A stretch of 26,213 nt of DNA from Candidatus Delongbacteria bacterium (GTDB lineage Bacteria; Delongbacteria; UBA4055). The notes beneath the pieces are model-generated. The model saw only the letters and a list, made by a program, of their open reading frames with translations. It did no database searches and was not told the DNA's origin. The stretch spans positions 1 through 26,213 of the forward strand of contig JAQICF010000158.1 in assembly GCA_027858795.1 (NCBI GenBank), given 5' to 3'. Both the position numbers and the translations under genes were made by a program. Shown here piece after piece: positions 23,339 to 26,213 of this stretch; within the stretch, counting starts at the first letter, position 1, and the number at the start of each line of letters is the position of its first letter.

Positions 23339-24775
23339 ATGAAAAAATACGCATTAGTGCTCATATTTATTATTTCCATATCCATTTTCTCCCAATGGGA
23401 GTGGAGTGAACCTTTACAAATATCTGAATATGGTAATTATCCTGAAACTTGGTATAGCTATCCTGCAATAACTATTGATAATAACGGAAATTTGTATGCA
23501 TTTTGGATTAAGGGTATACAAATTGATAGCGAACTGAGTTGGTATAACCAAATAGAATGTAGTTTTTCAAATGATAATGGTATTAATTGGACAATTCCTA
23601 AAAATCTAACACCTGAATATACTAATTCTAGGATTGATGATATTAGTGCTGTAGCTGACTCAAACAGCAATATTCATTTGTTTTACACAAGAAGAAATGG
23701 TGGCGCAAGTGATGTGCTTTATAAGAAATTTAATGGATCTATGTGGACTGATCCTGAATTAGTTGGTGATTTAGCGATTACAAGCTTACGTACAGGTATT
23801 GATTCTGAGGATAGAATCTATCTAACTTGGTTTGGCGGTGATACGGCCTATTATACCTATTGTGATCAGATAGGAGAACAACAGGTATGGAGTAAAGTAC
23901 TTCCTATTAGTAGCAAAGGTTATAGCATTAGATCTTTTTTTGATTTTGATAAGGATAATAATTTATATTGTGTTGGCAAATCAATGGATCCCATATATTC
24001 CTATTTTTTTAAGTATAATAAATTTTCAGGTGAGTGGACATTTGAAAAAATGTTCGATTTTAGCTCACTGGCTTGTGGGATTACCATTTCAAATGATAAT
24101 ATTTTTTATTCGAATATTTCAGTTGGACCCACAAATAGTGATAATATAAGCTATATAACGAATAAGACAGTATCTGATACATTGTGGTCAGACATAGAAG
24201 AAATAGGAGAAAATAATGATTTTAGATATAAAGAAATGTTTATAGATAGTAGCGATGTTATACATTTATTTGAAATGCATTATGGTGATAAATCTTGTCT
24301 TTCATACACTTCAAATCTGGGAATTTGGATTACAGATATTTTCTGTATGGATTCTTTTTATACTTATGGTAATTTTGATGTTTGTTTTGATAAAATAGAC
24401 AATTTCTATATTACATATACTGAAGGGAATCCAGATACACATAGTGGGGCTGTTTTTTTTCAAACTAAACGAATTGATACAAGTATTAGTAATAATGATC
24501 AACTGGTAGTACAAGATTACGAATTATCACAGAACTATCCTAATCCGTTCAATCCTATGACAACCATAGAGTTTGGTTTACCCAAAGATCAGGATGTTAA
24601 TCTGTCTGTTTATAATTCAAAAGGGGAGTTAATAGATGTATTTCTTAATCAAAAATTACATCAGGGTAAACATAAGGTTACATATTATTCTAGAAATTTA
24701 AAATCAGGTGTCTATTTTTACACACTCAAAACAGAAGAAAAGAAGATCACAAAGAAAATGGTATTCGTTAAATAA
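23339..24775 (+). CDS. Secreted propeller-like T9SS protein, tandem copy 2
   Basis: 478 aa with the same signal-propeller-T9SS order as copy 1. Near-identical blocks lie at both ends: the region after the signal (QISEYGNYPETWYSYPAI), the stretch from GNFDVCFDKIDNF to AVFFQTK, and most of the sorting domain. The middle has diverged (for example a GGASDVLYKKF segment where copy 1 has PDDLYYKRY). Conserved ends with a variable middle suggest recent duplication, with gene conversion or selection on the exposed part. GGGAGG lies about 8 bases before the ATG. Confidence 0.8.
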   Translation: MKKYALVLIFIISISIFSQWEWSEPLQISEYGNYPETWYSYPAITIDNNGNLYAFWIKGIQIDSELSWYNQIECSFSNDNGINWTIPKNLTPEYTNSRIDDISAVADSNSNIHLFYTRRNGGASDVLYKKFNGSMWTDPELVGDLAITSLRTGIDSEDRIYLTWFGGDTAYYTYCDQIGEQQVWSKVLPISSKGYSIRSFFDFDKDNNLYCVGKSMDPIYSYFFKYNKFSGEWTFEKMFDFSSLACGITISNDNIFYSNISVGPTNSDNISYITNKTVSDTLWSDIEEIGENNDFRYKEMFIDSSDVIHLFEMHYGDKSCLSYTSNLGIWITDIFCMDSFYTYGNFDVCFDKIDNFYITYTEGNPDTHSGAVFFQTKRIDTSISNNDQLVVQDYELSQNYPNPFNPMTTIEFGLPKDQDVNLSVYNSKGELIDVFLNQKLHQGKHKVTYYSRNLKSGVYFYTLKTEEKKITKKMVFVK

Positions 24776-24792
24776 AAATAGGGAGGTAAAGT

Positions 24793-26213
24793 ATGAAATA
24801 TATTTTTATGATAATAGTTTTTGCCACTTCCCTTCTTGCACAGTGGGATTGGAGTATTCCAGTTCAATTATCTGAAACTAGTAACTATCCTGATACTTGG
24901 CACTATGAGACTGCTATTACAATAGATCATAATAATGTGATATATGTATTTTGGATTACAAATATCGAAATTGAACCATGGAAATGGTATTCCATAATTG
25001 AGTATCGTAAATCTACAGACGGTGGTAATTCATGGAGTATAACAGAAAACCTAACACCTGAGTATACAACGGAAAGAATTTATGATATAAGAGCAGTAAC
25101 TGATTTAAGTAATAATATTCATTTATTCTATAAACGTTCAAAGATTGGCACTGAATTTGATAACATATTTTATAAAAAATTTAATAGTTTTAGTTGGACA
25201 TCTCCTGAAATGATTGGAGATTATGTAGTAAGTACATTTAGAGCAGGTATTGATTCTGAGAATAGGATTTATCTAACTTGGTTCGGTGGAGATACCACCT
25301 ATTATAGATATTGTGAATTTATAGGTATTCAGCAAATATGGAGTGACACTTATCCAATTGAGGGGGATTTTGGAGTAAATTCTTCTTTTGAATTTGATCG
25401 TAACAATAATCTTTATTGTCTCGGTACTCATGTTTATGATATTGAGCCTTATTTGTTGCAATTTAATGTATTTACAAAAAAATGGTCAGCTGATAAAATG
25501 TTCGAATTTAGATCTTCAGCATGTGAGCTTGCAATTTCAGATGAAAATATAATTTATGCAAATATATCAGTTGGTCCTACTAATCGTGATAATATCAGTT
25601 ATATGACAAGTACAGATTTATATGATTCTTTATGGACTGATACAATATCAGTGGGTAATAATAATAATTTCAGCTATAAAGAAATGTTTATTGATAGTGC
25701 TGATGTGATACATTTATTTGAACTACATTATGAAGAAAAAACATGCCTTTCATATACTTCTAACCTTGGAATATGGATGACAGATATCTTTCGACCAAAT
25801 ACATCTACTCATAGTTATTTTAATTTTGATGTAGTTTTTGATAATATTGATAATTTTTATATTACATACAAAGAGCATGAGACTGAAACTTTTAACACAA
25901 CAATTTATTTTCAAACTAAACGAATTGACACTGAAATAATTAATAATGAAAATTTGATAATTTCTGACTATGAATTGTCCCAAAATTATCCTAATCCGTT
26001 CAATCCAATGACGACTATTGAGTTTGCTATACCACAAGATCAAATTGTGAATTTATCGATTTATAATTCCAAAGGAGAATTAATTGATGTTTTAGTTGAT
26101 AGGAAACTGCAAAGAGGTAAACATAAACTAACATATTATGCCAAAAATTTTAAATCCGGTATTTATTTTTATACACTCAAGACAGTAGAAAAAAAGATCA
26201 CAAATAAAATGAT
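24793..26213 (+). CDS. Secreted propeller-like T9SS protein, tandem copy 3 (cut by window end)
   Basis: It starts at ATG 24793, with GGGAGG 6 bases upstream and 17 bases after copy 2. The frame stays open to the last base: 473 full codons plus two bases. The signal peptide is KYIFMIIVFATSLLAQ and the body opens WDWSIPVQLSETSNYPDTWHYETAITIDHNN. The sorting domain runs from ELSQNYPNPFNPMTTIEF to KKITNKM, so by comparison with copy 2 only about four codons and the stop are missing. It is the most diverged of the three (HYETAI for SYPAI; ESTDGGNSW-like Asp box present). Confidence 0.78.
   Translation, partial: MKYIFMIIVFATSLLAQWDWSIPVQLSETSNYPDTWHYETAITIDHNNVIYVFWITNIEIEPWKWYSIIEYRKSTDGGNSWSITENLTPEYTTERIYDIRAVTDLSNNIHLFYKRSKIGTEFDNIFYKKFNSFSWTSPEMIGDYVVSTFRAGIDSENRIYLTWFGGDTTYYRYCEFIGIQQIWSDTYPIEGDFGVNSSFEFDRNNNLYCLGTHVYDIEPYLLQFNVFTKKWSADKMFEFRSSACELAISDENIIYANISVGPTNRDNISYMTSTDLYDSLWTDTISVGNNNNFSYKEMFIDSADVIHLFELHYEEKTCLSYTSNLGIWMTDIFRPNTSTHSYFNFDVVFDNIDNFYITYKEHETETFNTTIYFQTKRIDTEIINNENLIISDYELSQNYPNPFNPMTTIEFAIPQDQIVNLSIYNSKGELIDVLVDRKLQRGKHKLTYYAKNFKSGIYFYTLKTVEKKITNKM

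Larger units (their letters stand above)
21744..26213 (+). mobile_element. Unit 4 (partial): cassette-like segment with tandem T9SS paralogues
   Basis: It begins at the predicted G|TT point of site 3. It holds three plus-strand paralogous genes in a row, and its end is not in the window. Its status as a unit rests on the start site only. Confidence 0.4.

Noticed and set aside
1..26213. tRNA, rRNA, CRISPR arrays and integron integrase
   Set aside because: None recognised by eye on either strand; the absence of an integrase means that the cassette reading depends on a gene elsewhere.

Overview
The window is AT-rich (roughly one third G+C by eye). It looks like an uncultured or poorly known member of the Fibrobacterota-Chlorobiota-Bacteroidota (FCB) superphylum. 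Five encoded proteins end in a type IX secretion (T9SS, 'YPNPFN') sorting domain, the promoters resemble the Bacteroidota-type -7 box (TAnnTTTG), and a DUF1670 gene pair is present. A Cloacimonadota- or Delongbacteria-like lineage is a guess, not a demonstration.

The most striking feature is the large-scale layout. Three copies of a 74-84 bp imperfect palindrome (10300-10383, 17974-18057, 21677-21750), plus the last bases of a fourth at the very start, cut the window into units of about 10.4 kb, 7.7 kb, 3.7 kb and more than 4.5 kb. The copies share the cores AACATTGGCAAAA and CTTTTTGCCATRACCGTT but differ in their outer bases. Each unit's first bases are the reverse complement of the outer bases of the repeat that ends that same unit: GTTATCTTC/GAAGATAAC, GTTAGCCCT/AGGGCTAAC, GTTGTCTG/CAGACAAC. 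This is the signature of integron gene cassettes bounded by attC sites, but the cassettes are very large and mostly multigenic. The complementarity also runs 50-65 bp into each unit as broken inverted-repeat arms, which is not a standard integron feature. No integrase gene is in the window.

Unit 1 (4-10376) is a phosphate/arsenate module on the minus strand. One operon is phoB-phoR-pstB-phoU. The other is an outer-membrane porin followed by pstS-pstC-pstA and then an ACR3 arsenite exporter and a thioredoxin-type arsenate reductase. Three Pho-box-like arrays of 11-bp-phased TGTTAGA units lie upstream of phoB, the porin, and two tiny membrane-peptide ORFs that probably form an unrecognised phosphate-starvation transcript.

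Unit 2 (10377-18050) holds two minus-strand secreted proteins: a 485-aa BNR/propeller-like T9SS protein, and a ~1290-aa legumain-like (C13) peptidase with beta-helix and T9SS domains. A 1.75-kb element has inserted exactly at the peptidase stop codon. It has two overlapping DUF1670 genes and ~25-bp terminal inverted repeats flanked by TA, and it separates the peptidase gene from its own terminator.

Unit 3 (18051-21743) holds a single 1169-aa gene in the orientation expected for a cassette: an endonuclease-like N-terminus, an SF2 helicase and about seven helicase-associated repeats, a plausible defence protein. Unit 4 (21744 to the end) carries three tandem paralogues of the 485-aa propeller protein of unit 2; the last is cut by the window edge.
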